In this document: positions 51,961-59,769 of the stretch, one piece after another
Layout of the letters: each line of letters opens with the position of its first letter
How positions within the stretch are numbered: the stretch's first letter is position 1
Assembly (NCBI RefSeq): GCF_002210295.1
Contig: NZ_MWQH01000001.1
Coordinates: forward strand, 682,001 to 746,000
Source of the DNA: Fibrobacter sp. UWB5
GTDB lineage: Bacteria; Fibrobacterota; Fibrobacteria; Fibrobacterales; Fibrobacteraceae
Length of the DNA: 64,000 nucleotides
Reading direction: 5' to 3'
Notes under the pieces: generated by a model
Database searches by the model: none
The model's input: only the letters and a program-made list of their open reading frames with translations
What the model was told of the DNA's origin: nothing
Program-made: the position numbers and the translations under genes

Positions 51961-53775
51961 ATGAGTTCTAAAAAGATTAACCTCAGAAAATCTCTTGCAT
52001 TTGCAACTGTATCGACCTCCTTGGCGATGGTTGCGTGCGATTTTAGTGCCGATACGACCGTCAAGGCTTCGGACGATCCGACACCCGGTCCGGTGTCCGA
52101 ATTGCCGGAAGGCGCCTTCTTGCAGGTAAATACGCTGGAAGATTTGCCGAACTGTACGCCGAGCCGCGAAGGCAAATCGGCTTACGTGAACATCAGCAAT
52201 TCCGTTTATGTCTGCTCCAATGAACGTTGGACCAAGGCGAGCGTGACCATCGATCCGATCGTTCCTCCGGAAGAAAGTTCTTCGAGCATCGGCGAAATTG
52301 TCCCGGAAACATCGAGTAGCGGACTTGTTCCGCCTCCGCCCCCGCCTCCGTATTATGACTGTTTCCAGACGTGGTACGGCACCGAAAGCGTTTATCGAAT
52401 CGAAACGGGCTTTGACAATGGTTCCGAAACTTCGGGTTACTGGTTCGCTTACGGGGACGACGCCGATGGCGGTGCGTCAAGAATCATCTGGCCTGTTCCC
52501 CCCGGAAACGAGTATGACGAAAATGCTTTTGACCCGATTATCGATCATTGTGGCGGCATTTGCGGCACCTATTATCTAGATCATGGCGGTAACTTGGTAT
52601 ATGATCCGTTCGTAGGCGTCGGCTTCAGTTTGGCCGGATACGATAATAACGGTATCATCACGGTGGTTGATGCCTCTAGCATGGGTGGCATTCGCATTAC
52701 CTATACGTCCGATGCTCCTGCCGTGCTGGAACTGGGCATGGGCGACTATATGGATCAGAAAGTGGGTTACGACGTTCCGTTCGTAACCCTCCCGAAGGCG
52801 ACTGCTCCGACCACGAAGGTGTTTACCTGGGCTGATTTCAAACAGGCCGGTTGGGGCTCGGGTAAGATCACTGGCGAAGAAGCCGCAACCATGCTTGCTG
52901 TAATCAAGTTCAAGATCCAGAGCAAGAGCGGTTCGACCGGTAGCTTCAACATCATGGCCATTGGTGCCTTTGATGAAACCTGCTCCAGCTATATTCCGCC
53001 GATGCCGCGCTCTTCTTCGAGCTTTGTCCCGCCGGAACCCAAGTCTTCTAGCAGTTTCTACGTGCCGTATTACGGCTTTGAAACTTGGTATGGTTACGAA
53101 GGCGTTTACAAGATTGAAACGGGTCTTGACGCCGGTGAAGATATGTCGGGTTACTGGTATGAATTCAACGATGCTGTTGATGGCGGCGAATCGAAGATTA
53201 TTTGGCCCGTTCCGAAGGGTACCGAATGGGACGACAATGCCTTGGATCCGATTATCGATTACTGCGCTGGCGTTTGCGGTACCTACCAGCTTGAACAGGG
53301 CAAAATGGACTACAACCCGTTTGTCGGTATAGCCTTCGATATTGCTGGCCCGGCAGATTACTGGGATGGCCCCGCTGTCGCGGCTGACGCCTCTGCAATG
53401 GGTGGCTTGTGCATCGCCTACACCTCTGACTTTGCTGCAAGCCTTGAATTAGGTCTCTCCGATGAAAAGGAAGCAGAAGTCGGTTACGATATTCCGTTTG
53501 CATCGCTCCCGAAGGCAACTTCCGTCGTGGTGAAGGATATTCCGTGGAGCAGCTTCAAGCAGGCTGGCTGGGGCACGGGTAAGATTACCGGTGAAGAGGC
53601 TGCTGCGATGCTGAAGAGCGTTCGCTTCAAGATCCAGGGCAAGGACGGTATGACCGGTAGCTTCAACGTGATGTCTGTGGGCGCCCTTGGTGGCGGTTGT
53701 TCTGCAGAACGCTATTTTACCGTTATTCCGACCGTAGATGTTGTTAAGCTTAATGAAAAAAAGATTGACCGTTAA
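51961..53775 (+). CDS. Two-domain surface lipoprotein, paralogue 1
   Basis: 604 aa. Signal with lipobox SLAMVAC (C26 area). A short conserved N-terminal unit (VNTLEDLPNCTPSREGKSAYV, ~60-95) with a Cys pair is followed by Ser/Pro linkers and two ~205-residue repeats (A ~135-340, B ~368-585). Each repeat shows F-x-T/D-W, ETG, GYWY/F, a DD-x-DGG-x-S-x-I-x-WP motif, D-x-I-I/D-x-C-x-G-x-C-G, and a final K-x-F-x-W-x-x-F-K-Q-A-G-W-G segment. The end of each looks like a galactose-binding jelly roll, so carbohydrate binding is a reasonable guess. Linkers are Ser-rich. No catalytic domain. Confidence 0.88.
   Translation: MSSKKINLRKSLAFATVSTSLAMVACDFSADTTVKASDDPTPGPVSELPEGAFLQVNTLEDLPNCTPSREGKSAYVNISNSVYVCSNERWTKASVTIDPIVPPEESSSSIGEIVPETSSSGLVPPPPPPPYYDCFQTWYGTESVYRIETGFDNGSETSGYWFAYGDDADGGASRIIWPVPPGNEYDENAFDPIIDHCGGICGTYYLDHGGNLVYDPFVGVGFSLAGYDNNGIITVVDASSMGGIRITYTSDAPAVLELGMGDYMDQKVGYDVPFVTLPKATAPTTKVFTWADFKQAGWGSGKITGEEAATMLAVIKFKIQSKSGSTGSFNIMAIGAFDETCSSYIPPMPRSSSSFVPPEPKSSSSFYVPYYGFETWYGYEGVYKIETGLDAGEDMSGYWYEFNDAVDGGESKIIWPVPKGTEWDDNALDPIIDYCAGVCGTYQLEQGKMDYNPFVGIAFDIAGPADYWDGPAVAADASAMGGLCIAYTSDFAASLELGLSDEKEAEVGYDIPFASLPKATSVVVKDIPWSSFKQAGWGTGKITGEEAAAMLKSVRFKIQGKDGMTGSFNVMSVGALGGGCSAERYFTVIPTVDVVKLNEKKIDR
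53203..53279 (+). repeat. 77-bp block shared with paralogue 2
   Basis: One mismatch to 55212-55288. It encodes the WPVPKGTEWDDNALDPIIDY part of repeat B; identity far exceeds that of flanking DNA. Confidence 0.9.
53625..53685 (+). repeat. 61-bp block shared with paralogue 2
   Basis: Identical to 55634-55694, coding for the KIQGKDGMTGSFNVMSVGA end of repeat B. Confidence 0.9.
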
Positions 53776-53802
53776 TTTTTAGGGATTATCCTTACAGAAG
53801 CG

Positions 53803-53843
53803 GCTCCCGGTTGCGTATAGAATTTGCATCCGGGAGCTTTTTT
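53803..53843 (+). terminator. Intrinsic terminator between paralogues 1 and 2
   Basis: GCTCCCGG (53803-53810) / CCGGGAGC (53830-53837) with a 19-base loop, then TTTTTT. Confidence 0.85.
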
Positions 53844-53846
53844 GTT

Positions 53847-53852
53847 TATATT
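53847..53852 (+). promoter_or_regulatory. Putative -10 box TATATT before paralogue 2
   Basis: TTATATTC just after the terminator T-run, 33 bases before ATG 53886, with AGGAGG in front of the start. Confidence 0.35.
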
Positions 53853-53885
53853 CATGGATGTCAAGTGTAAACAGGAGGAATTCAA

Positions 53886-55757
53886 ATGCGCGGGGATATG
53901 CTTTTGATGAAGGCTTTGCCTTTTGCCGTTCTTTCAGCATCGCTTGCCATGGTGGCTTGCGATTCCGGTTCTGATTCCGGTGATTCCCGTGATAATAACC
54001 CCGCGACGCCAGTGGACGTTGTGGACGATTTTTCTAGCAGCGATTCGATGAATACGGCAAGTGTCGAGACGGTTGAAGATTTGCCCAATTGTACTGAACG
54101 CCGCAACGGTAATTTGGCTGTCGTGCTTAGTGAAGACGCCATATACCAGTGTAGTGCAGGACGTTGGGCTAAAGTTACCGTGGTGCCGGAAAAGAATTCA
54201 TCTTCAAGTATAACGCCTTCGGGAACCCTGTCTTCAAGTTCTAGCAATGAAACTTCCTTGATATCGAGTTCTAGCGATAAAAATCCTATGACTTGGAGTT
54301 CGTCTTCGGAGTCTACTGGGGCCGCCCACTGTTTTGAAGATTGGGATGGCTACGCAATGGATTACCAGATTGCAACCGGCTATGACAATGGTTCTGGAAC
54401 GTCGGGTTATTGGTATTCCTTTGGCGATGACGCTGATGGAGGCATGTCGACGATTGTTTGGCCTGTTCCGGCAACCGAATCGCCCGATGTATTAGATGCG
54501 ATTATCGACTTTTGTGGTGGTGTTTGCGGAACCTTCGAACTTGCCAAGGGTTCTTTAACATACGACCCTTATGCTGGGGTGGGATTTAATATTGCAGGAG
54601 TAGATGAGAATGGCTATCCTACAACGGTAGATGCTTCGGCAATGGGCGGTATCAGTGTGACTTACTCCTCGAGTATGGGGGCGACCTTGGAACTTGGCTT
54701 GGGCGAAGAAATGGATCGCAGTATAGGCTACGACAACCCGTTTGTTGTACTTCCCAAAAACACAAATGGTACTGTGAAAGAGTTTAAATGGTCCGAGTTT
54801 AAACAGGCGGGCTGGGGAGACGTTGAGATTACCGGTGAAGAGGCTGCAAAAAAACTCGCGTCTATTCGCTTTAGAGTACAAGGCAAAGATGGCTCTAAAG
54901 GTGAATTCAATATTAAGGCGATCAAAGCGTATAATCCTAGTGATTGCAATAAGTACAATCTGCAAAAATCCAGCAGCAGCTTTGCACCAAAATCTAGCGG
55001 TAGTGTGAAGCCTAAATCTAGTAGTTCTGTGCCTAGGTCCAGCAGCAGTAGAGATGTTTCGGACAAGGTAGGGAAATGCGGGCAGTTTGAGACTTGGCGT
55101 GGTGACTATGGAATGTATCGAGTTGAAACGGGCTGCATTACCGAAAAGGAAAATGGCGGTTATTGGTATAGCTTTGATGACTACGTTGATGGTGGTCGCT
55201 CAAAAATAGTGTGGCCCGTTCCGAAGGGTACCGAATGGGATGACAATGCCTTGGATCCGATTATCGATTACTGCGCTGGCGTTTGCGGCAAATTTGAACT
55301 GAATAAAGGAACAATGACTTTTGATCCCTATGTTGGAGTCGCGTTTGATTTAGCTGGCACCGATGATAAGGGACGCCTCGTTGCAGTAGATGCCTCTGAT
55401 ATGGAAGGGATTTGTATCGCTTATTCAGCCGATGTTGGGGCTTCCCTAGAAATATCGTTTGGCGAAAAAAATGACATCGAGGAATTTGATTACGACGTCC
55501 CGTTTGTCACGCTAGCCAAAAGCACAAGTGGTACTGTGAAAGCGTTTAAATGGTCTCAGTTTAAACAGGCTGGCTGGGGACGGAACGCAAAAATTACAGG
55601 CGAAGATGCCGCCAAGAGAATTGTTTCGCTTCACTTCAAGATCCAGGGCAAGGACGGTATGACCGGTAGCTTCAACGTGATGTCTGTGGGCGCCTTGGGT
55701 GGCGACTGCTCTGGCTACGTGGCCGTTTGGGCAGATAAGAACGTGAAGAACTGGTAA
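53886..55757 (+). CDS. Two-domain surface lipoprotein, paralogue 2
   Basis: 623 aa. N-terminus MRGDMLLMKALPFAVLSASLAMVAC is nearly identical to paralogue 3 because of a shared 199-bp repeat. The N-terminal unit (VETVEDLPNCTERRNGNLAVV) and Ser linkers match the family; domains A (~150-355) and B (~395-610) keep GYWY, DDADGG/DYVDGG, WPVP and the Cys pair (FCGGVCG, YCAGVCG). Two blocks of domain B are nearly identical in DNA to paralogue 1, so this gene is a mosaic: start like paralogue 3, end like paralogue 1. Own promoter and terminator are likely. Proposed role: anchoring or binding of polysaccharide at the cell surface (inference). Confidence 0.88.
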   Translation: MRGDMLLMKALPFAVLSASLAMVACDSGSDSGDSRDNNPATPVDVVDDFSSSDSMNTASVETVEDLPNCTERRNGNLAVVLSEDAIYQCSAGRWAKVTVVPEKNSSSSITPSGTLSSSSSNETSLISSSSDKNPMTWSSSSESTGAAHCFEDWDGYAMDYQIATGYDNGSGTSGYWYSFGDDADGGMSTIVWPVPATESPDVLDAIIDFCGGVCGTFELAKGSLTYDPYAGVGFNIAGVDENGYPTTVDASAMGGISVTYSSSMGATLELGLGEEMDRSIGYDNPFVVLPKNTNGTVKEFKWSEFKQAGWGDVEITGEEAAKKLASIRFRVQGKDGSKGEFNIKAIKAYNPSDCNKYNLQKSSSSFAPKSSGSVKPKSSSSVPRSSSSRDVSDKVGKCGQFETWRGDYGMYRVETGCITEKENGGYWYSFDDYVDGGRSKIVWPVPKGTEWDDNALDPIIDYCAGVCGKFELNKGTMTFDPYVGVAFDLAGTDDKGRLVAVDASDMEGICIAYSADVGASLEISFGEKNDIEEFDYDVPFVTLAKSTSGTVKAFKWSQFKQAGWGRNAKITGEDAAKRIVSLHFKIQGKDGMTGSFNVMSVGALGGDCSGYVAVWADKNVKNW

Positions 55758-55784
55758 TTTTTAAGGATTATCCTTACAGAAGCG

Positions 55785-55825
55785 GCTCCCGGTTGCGTCT
55801 AGAATTTGCATCCGGGAGCTTTTTT
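55785..55825 (+). terminator. Intrinsic terminator between paralogues 2 and 3
   Basis: GCTCCCGG (55785-55792) / CCGGGAGC (55812-55819), then TTTTTT; same structure as at 53803. Confidence 0.85.
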
Positions 55826-55828
55826 GTT

Positions 55829-55834
55829 TATATT
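55829..55834 (+). promoter_or_regulatory. Putative -10 box TATATT before paralogue 3
   Basis: Copy of the box at 53847 within the 199-bp repeat, 33 bases before ATG 55868. Confidence 0.35.
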
Positions 55835-55867
55835 CATGGATGTCAAGTGTAAACAGGAGGAATTCAA

Positions 55868-57721
55868 ATGCGCGGGGATATGCTTTTGATGAAGGCTTTG
55901 CCTTTTGCCGTTCTTTCAGCATCGCTTGCCATGGTGGCTTGCGATTCCGGTTCCAATTCCAATGAATCTCGAAATGACAATCCGGTATTGCCGGAAAATC
56001 CGGTTGGCGACGGTTCTAATATCGCAGCTGTTGAAACGGCTGAGGACTTGATGAACTGTACCGAAAGCCGTGAAGGCAATATGGCTAAGGTGCTAAGCGA
56101 AAATGCCATCTACGAGTGTGTGGATGAACGTTGGAGCAAGGTAACTGTTATTGAGACGTTGCCGAGAGACACTTTGTCAAATGGGATTTCATCGAGTGGA
56201 ACTTCGTTGATTGAAATTTCGTCAAGTGAAACGTCGCCGAGTGAAAATTCTTCGGCTGGCGAAACACAGATGTCCAGTTCCTCGACGGATTCAAACGTTC
56301 CTTCGCCTGTAAAATCGGCGCATTGCTTTAAAGCGTGGGATCCTACGGCGTTCGAGTACTCGATTTATACGGGCTACGACAACGGTACTGAAACCTCTGG
56401 CTACTGGTACACTTATGGTGACGATTCCGACGGAGGTATGTCCACAATTACATGGCCGGTTGAAATGGACCCTCCTTTTATGGATGGCATTGATCCGGTT
56501 ATTGACCATTGCGGCGGTATTTGCGGAACATACATGCTCGACAAGGGAACCTTGTCATACGACCCGTTTGTTGCCTTGGGCTTTAACTTGGGTGGTGAAG
56601 AGACTCCGGGAAATCCCGTATCGGTCGACGCCTCGGCCATGGGTGGAATTGTTGTGACTTATACTTCCGATGCGCCAATCCGCCTCGAAATGGGACTTGG
56701 CGAAGCAAAGGACAAGCATATAGATTACGACAATCCGTCTGTTACGCTTCCGAAATCAGTTACGAAAACGGTCAAGGCTTTTTCGTGGAGCCAGTTCAAA
56801 CAGGCGGGCTGGGGCTCGAAGCAAGTCTCGGGTGAAGAAGCATCTAAAATCTTGGTCGCGCTCCATTTCGTAATCCAGGGCAAGGACGGTGCGAAAGGCG
56901 AGTTCAATATTATGAGTATCGACGCTTACAATCCAGGGGATTGTGCTGCATTTGTGCCTCCCGTCTATTCGTCTAGTTCTAAAAACATGAGCTCTAGTAG
57001 CAGTAAGCCTTCTTCAAGTTCCAGCAGTAGCAATGGAACGTCTGTTGTCATTAAGCCGGCCTACTCTTTTGAAACCTGGAATGGTGCCGAAGGCGTTGAA
57101 CAAATCATGACGGGATTTGATACGGATATGCAAGATGGGGGCTATTGGTATGAATATGACGATTCCGAAGATGGCGGCAAGTCGTCCATTGCATGGCTGG
57201 CACCTCTGGGCAATGAATATGATGAAAAGTCATTTCAGCCGGTAATCGATGTCTGCTCAGGTGTTTGTGGAACGGTCCAGCTGGACGCAGGTGACTTGCA
57301 ATATGATCCGTACGTAGGCATTGGCTTTGATTTGGCCGGTCATGATATAAATAGGAACCTTGTTCTGGCGGATGCCTCCGGCATGGGTGGCGTATGTATT
57401 GGATATTCTTCGGAGATGTCGTTCACGATTGAAATGAGCCTTGGTGAGGCCAAAGACAGGGAACTTGGATACGATATTCCGATTGTCAGAATGCCGAAGT
57501 CGTCTTCGTACGTTGTAAAGAAAATCCCCTGGAGTAATTTTAAACGGTCCGGCTGGGGAGGGGGCGAGAACGTTACGGGTGAACAGGCTGCCAAGATGCT
57601 CGGCTCGCTCAGGTTTAAATTCCAGGGTAAGGATGGCGTTTCGGCCAACTTCAACATTGTGTCGATTGGCCCCTACCTTAATGGATGGTGTGAGGAGTCG
57701 TTGGCGCCTGTGCTTCAGTAA
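55868..57721 (+). CDS. Two-domain surface lipoprotein, paralogue 3
   Basis: 617 aa. Same plan: lipobox SLAMVAC, conserved N-terminal unit (VETAEDLMNCTESREGNMAKV), long Ser/Thr/Glu linker (~95-145), domains A (~150-360) and B (~395-605). Domain A keeps GYWYTYGDDSDGG and HCGGICG; domain B is more divergent (EYDDSEDGGKSSIAWLAP, VCSGVCG) and ends with SWxNFKRSGWGGG-like sequence instead of FKQAGWG. It lacks the near-identical blocks that paralogues 1 and 2 share. No clear terminator separates it from the carboxyltransferase gene 134 bases downstream. Confidence 0.87.
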   Translation: MRGDMLLMKALPFAVLSASLAMVACDSGSNSNESRNDNPVLPENPVGDGSNIAAVETAEDLMNCTESREGNMAKVLSENAIYECVDERWSKVTVIETLPRDTLSNGISSSGTSLIEISSSETSPSENSSAGETQMSSSSTDSNVPSPVKSAHCFKAWDPTAFEYSIYTGYDNGTETSGYWYTYGDDSDGGMSTITWPVEMDPPFMDGIDPVIDHCGGICGTYMLDKGTLSYDPFVALGFNLGGEETPGNPVSVDASAMGGIVVTYTSDAPIRLEMGLGEAKDKHIDYDNPSVTLPKSVTKTVKAFSWSQFKQAGWGSKQVSGEEASKILVALHFVIQGKDGAKGEFNIMSIDAYNPGDCAAFVPPVYSSSSKNMSSSSSKPSSSSSSSNGTSVVIKPAYSFETWNGAEGVEQIMTGFDTDMQDGGYWYEYDDSEDGGKSSIAWLAPLGNEYDEKSFQPVIDVCSGVCGTVQLDAGDLQYDPYVGIGFDLAGHDINRNLVLADASGMGGVCIGYSSEMSFTIEMSLGEAKDRELGYDIPIVRMPKSSSYVVKKIPWSNFKRSGWGGGENVTGEQAAKMLGSLRFKFQGKDGVSANFNIVSIGPYLNGWCEESLAPVLQ

Positions 57722-57855
57722 CGGCATGGGTTCTTCCTACAAACTACTTGCATCTTACTTATTTAAACAAAAAGAAACAAAAGTCGTTGACTAGCGCAAC
57801 GGCTTTTTCTAATTTTGGCTACGAAAATCTTACAAGTACAGGAGTTCTTTACAAA

Positions 57856-59475
57856 ATGTGGAACGAAAAGTATATCGCTAAGCTGGATAGCTACCTGGCC
57901 CAGGCCCAGGCAGCCGGTGGCGCTGCCCGTGTCGATAAGCAGCACCAGTCCGGAAAGTGCACTGCCCGCGAACGCATGGAAATGCTGTTCGACGAAGGTT
58001 CGTTTGTTGAAGTCGGTGCACTCCGCAAGTCGAGCAACCGCGTGCTCAAGGAAAGCAAGGTCGTCCTGGGTGACGGCGTCGTGACCGGTTACGGCAAGGT
58101 GAATGGCCGTCTGGTGTTTGCCTCTTCTCAGGACTTTACGGTGGGTGGCGGCTCCTTGGGCCAGTGCCATGCCGAAAAGATTTGCCGCGTCATGGACATG
58201 GCTGTGGAAGCCGGTGCCCCGTTTGTTGCCATGAACGATAGTGGTGGAGCTCGTATTGACGAAGGCGTGTTCTCGCTCGCTGGCTATAGCGCCATCATGG
58301 CCCGCAACGTGTGGGCTTCCGGCGTGATTCCTCAGATTGCCGTGATCATGGGCCCCTGCGCTGGTGGCGCCTGCTATTCTCCGGCTCTCAGCGACTTCAT
58401 TTTCATGACCCAGAACACCAGCCAGATGTTCTTGACTGGCCCGGCTGTCGTGAAGCAGGTGATGGGTGAAAACATCACCGCTGCCGACCTCGGTGGCGCT
58501 CCGGTGCATACCTCCAAGTCCGGCGTGGCTCACTTCATGTACGAAGACGACAAGAAGTGCCTTGAAGGTGTCCGCAAGCTCCTTAGCTACTTGCCGCAGA
58601 GCAACCGCAAGGAATCTGCCGAATGCAACTGCAAGATTGCCGAAGCCGCCAAGAACGACGAAGGCTTCTTCAAGAAGCTGTTCTCCAAGTCCGAATCGAA
58701 CGAAGTGGCCGCTTCCTTCGACAACAGCGCTTCTATCCAGGACATTGTTCCGGATAACTACAAGCAGGCCTACGACGTGAAGTCCGTGATTGCGGCCTTT
58801 GCCGATGCCGACAGCTTTTTTGAAGTGCAGAGCGACTGGGGCAAGAACGTGGTGATCGGCTTTGCCCGCCTGAACGGCGAAGCGATCGGTATCGTCGCTA
58901 ACCAGCCGAAGGTGCTCGCCGGTTCCTTGGACGTGGACGGTTCCGACAAGGCTGGCCGCTTTGTCCGCTTCTGCGACGCGTTCAACATTCCGCTCCTCGC
59001 CCTCGCAGACGTTCCGGGTTACATGCCGGGTTCCAAGCAGGAATACTCGGGCATTATCCGCCACGGTGCAAAGCTCCTTTACGCCTTTGCCGAAGCGACC
59101 GTGCCGAAGGTGACGCTCATTCTGCGTAAGGCTTTCGGTGGTGCTTACATCGCCATGAACAGCAAGGACGTGGGGGCCGACTACGTGTTCGCCCTCCCGA
59201 TTGCCCAGGTGGCCGTGATGGGTGCCGAAGGTGCCGTGGAAATCATCAACAAGAAGGAAATCGCTGCTGCTCCGGATCCGGCTGCTGCTCGCGCCCAGTG
59301 CATCGCCAAGTACGAAGAAGAACTGATGAACCCCTACGTTGCTGCCTCCATGGGCGTGGTCGACGAAGTGATTCACCCGGCCGATGTTCGTAAGCGCCTC
59401 ATTACCGCTTTCGATGCCTTGAAGACCAAGGAACAGAAGAGGCACTGGAAGAAGCACGCCAACATCCCGCTTTAA
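57856..59475 (+). CDS. Acyl-CoA carboxylase carboxyltransferase subunit
   Basis: 539 aa from ATG 57856; upstream in-frame codons to 57748 do not match the family. It begins WNEKYIAKLDSYLAQAQAAGG, with GKCTARERMEMLFDEGSFVEV and two crotonase-like halves carrying NDSGGARIDEG, GPCAGGACYSPALSDF and VLRKAFGGAYIAMNSK. This is the propionyl-CoA carboxylase beta / methylmalonyl-CoA decarboxylase alpha type. In a succinate- or propionate-forming bacterium it could carboxylate propionyl-CoA or decarboxylate methylmalonyl-CoA with a biotin protein; no biotin carrier or membrane decarboxylase subunit is in the window, so direction is open. Confidence 0.94.
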   Translation: MWNEKYIAKLDSYLAQAQAAGGAARVDKQHQSGKCTARERMEMLFDEGSFVEVGALRKSSNRVLKESKVVLGDGVVTGYGKVNGRLVFASSQDFTVGGGSLGQCHAEKICRVMDMAVEAGAPFVAMNDSGGARIDEGVFSLAGYSAIMARNVWASGVIPQIAVIMGPCAGGACYSPALSDFIFMTQNTSQMFLTGPAVVKQVMGENITAADLGGAPVHTSKSGVAHFMYEDDKKCLEGVRKLLSYLPQSNRKESAECNCKIAEAAKNDEGFFKKLFSKSESNEVAASFDNSASIQDIVPDNYKQAYDVKSVIAAFADADSFFEVQSDWGKNVVIGFARLNGEAIGIVANQPKVLAGSLDVDGSDKAGRFVRFCDAFNIPLLALADVPGYMPGSKQEYSGIIRHGAKLLYAFAEATVPKVTLILRKAFGGAYIAMNSKDVGADYVFALPIAQVAVMGAEGAVEIINKKEIAAAPDPAAARAQCIAKYEEELMNPYVAASMGVVDEVIHPADVRKRLITAFDALKTKEQKRHWKKHANIPL

Positions 59476-59534
59476 TGAGACCGCTCGGCTCTATTACATA
59501 AATGGAAATGTGATATCGCCTCGCTCTCGCAAAC

Positions 59535-59562
59535 GTCCCCGGTTAACACCCGGGGACTTTTT
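59535..59562 (+). terminator. Intrinsic terminator after carboxyltransferase gene
   Basis: Stem GTCCCCGG (59535-59542) / CCGGGGAC (59550-59557), loop TTAACAC, then TTTTT. Confidence 0.93.
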
Positions 59563-59600
59563 GCTCACGGAGACTGCTCGGTACAAATAAATTAATTTTA

Positions 59601-59628
59601 AAAACGGCTCGCTCTGCGGGCCGTTTTT
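59601..59628 (+). terminator. Second intrinsic terminator
   Basis: Stem AAAACGGCTCGC (59601-59612) / GCGGGCCGTTTT (59616-59627) with one G-T pair, loop TCT, followed by T; works in either direction. Confidence 0.85.
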
Positions 59629-59769
59629 TGCTTATGTAGCGCAAGGAAAACCGTCCAAATCGTTGAAAAATTGCTAATTTCGCACAAATTGCGGGAAAAA
59701 CCCATATTATAGGTGGTTTTGCGGTATGCAAATTCAGTATTTTATGGGGCACCTGTATAGAAGAATATT

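Larger units (their letters stand above)
53773..53971 (+). repeat. 199-bp near-identical repeat, copy 1
   Basis: Matches 55755-55953 with two mismatches and no gap. It covers stop codon, terminator, promoter-like box, leader and the signal peptide codons of the next lipoprotein gene. Confidence 0.95.
55755..55953 (+). repeat. 199-bp near-identical repeat, copy 2
   Basis: Second copy of the segment at 53773-53971, exactly 1982 bases downstream; two substitutions seen, no indel. Confidence 0.95.
59476..59769. other. Intergenic region with two terminators before the SprA-like gene
   Basis: 294 bases without a gene. Two terminators follow each other and an AT-rich stretch precedes GTG 59770. 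No tRNA is seen. Confidence 0.7.

Noticed and set aside
52300-57700. Assembly duplication as the reason for near-identical blocks
   Set aside because: The blocks are short and different pairs of genes share different blocks, with strongly diverged DNA around them; a simple assembly error would not give this pattern.
57763-59457. 564-codon open frame on the minus strand
   Set aside because: Antisense to the carboxyltransferase gene; composition is that of a shadow frame.
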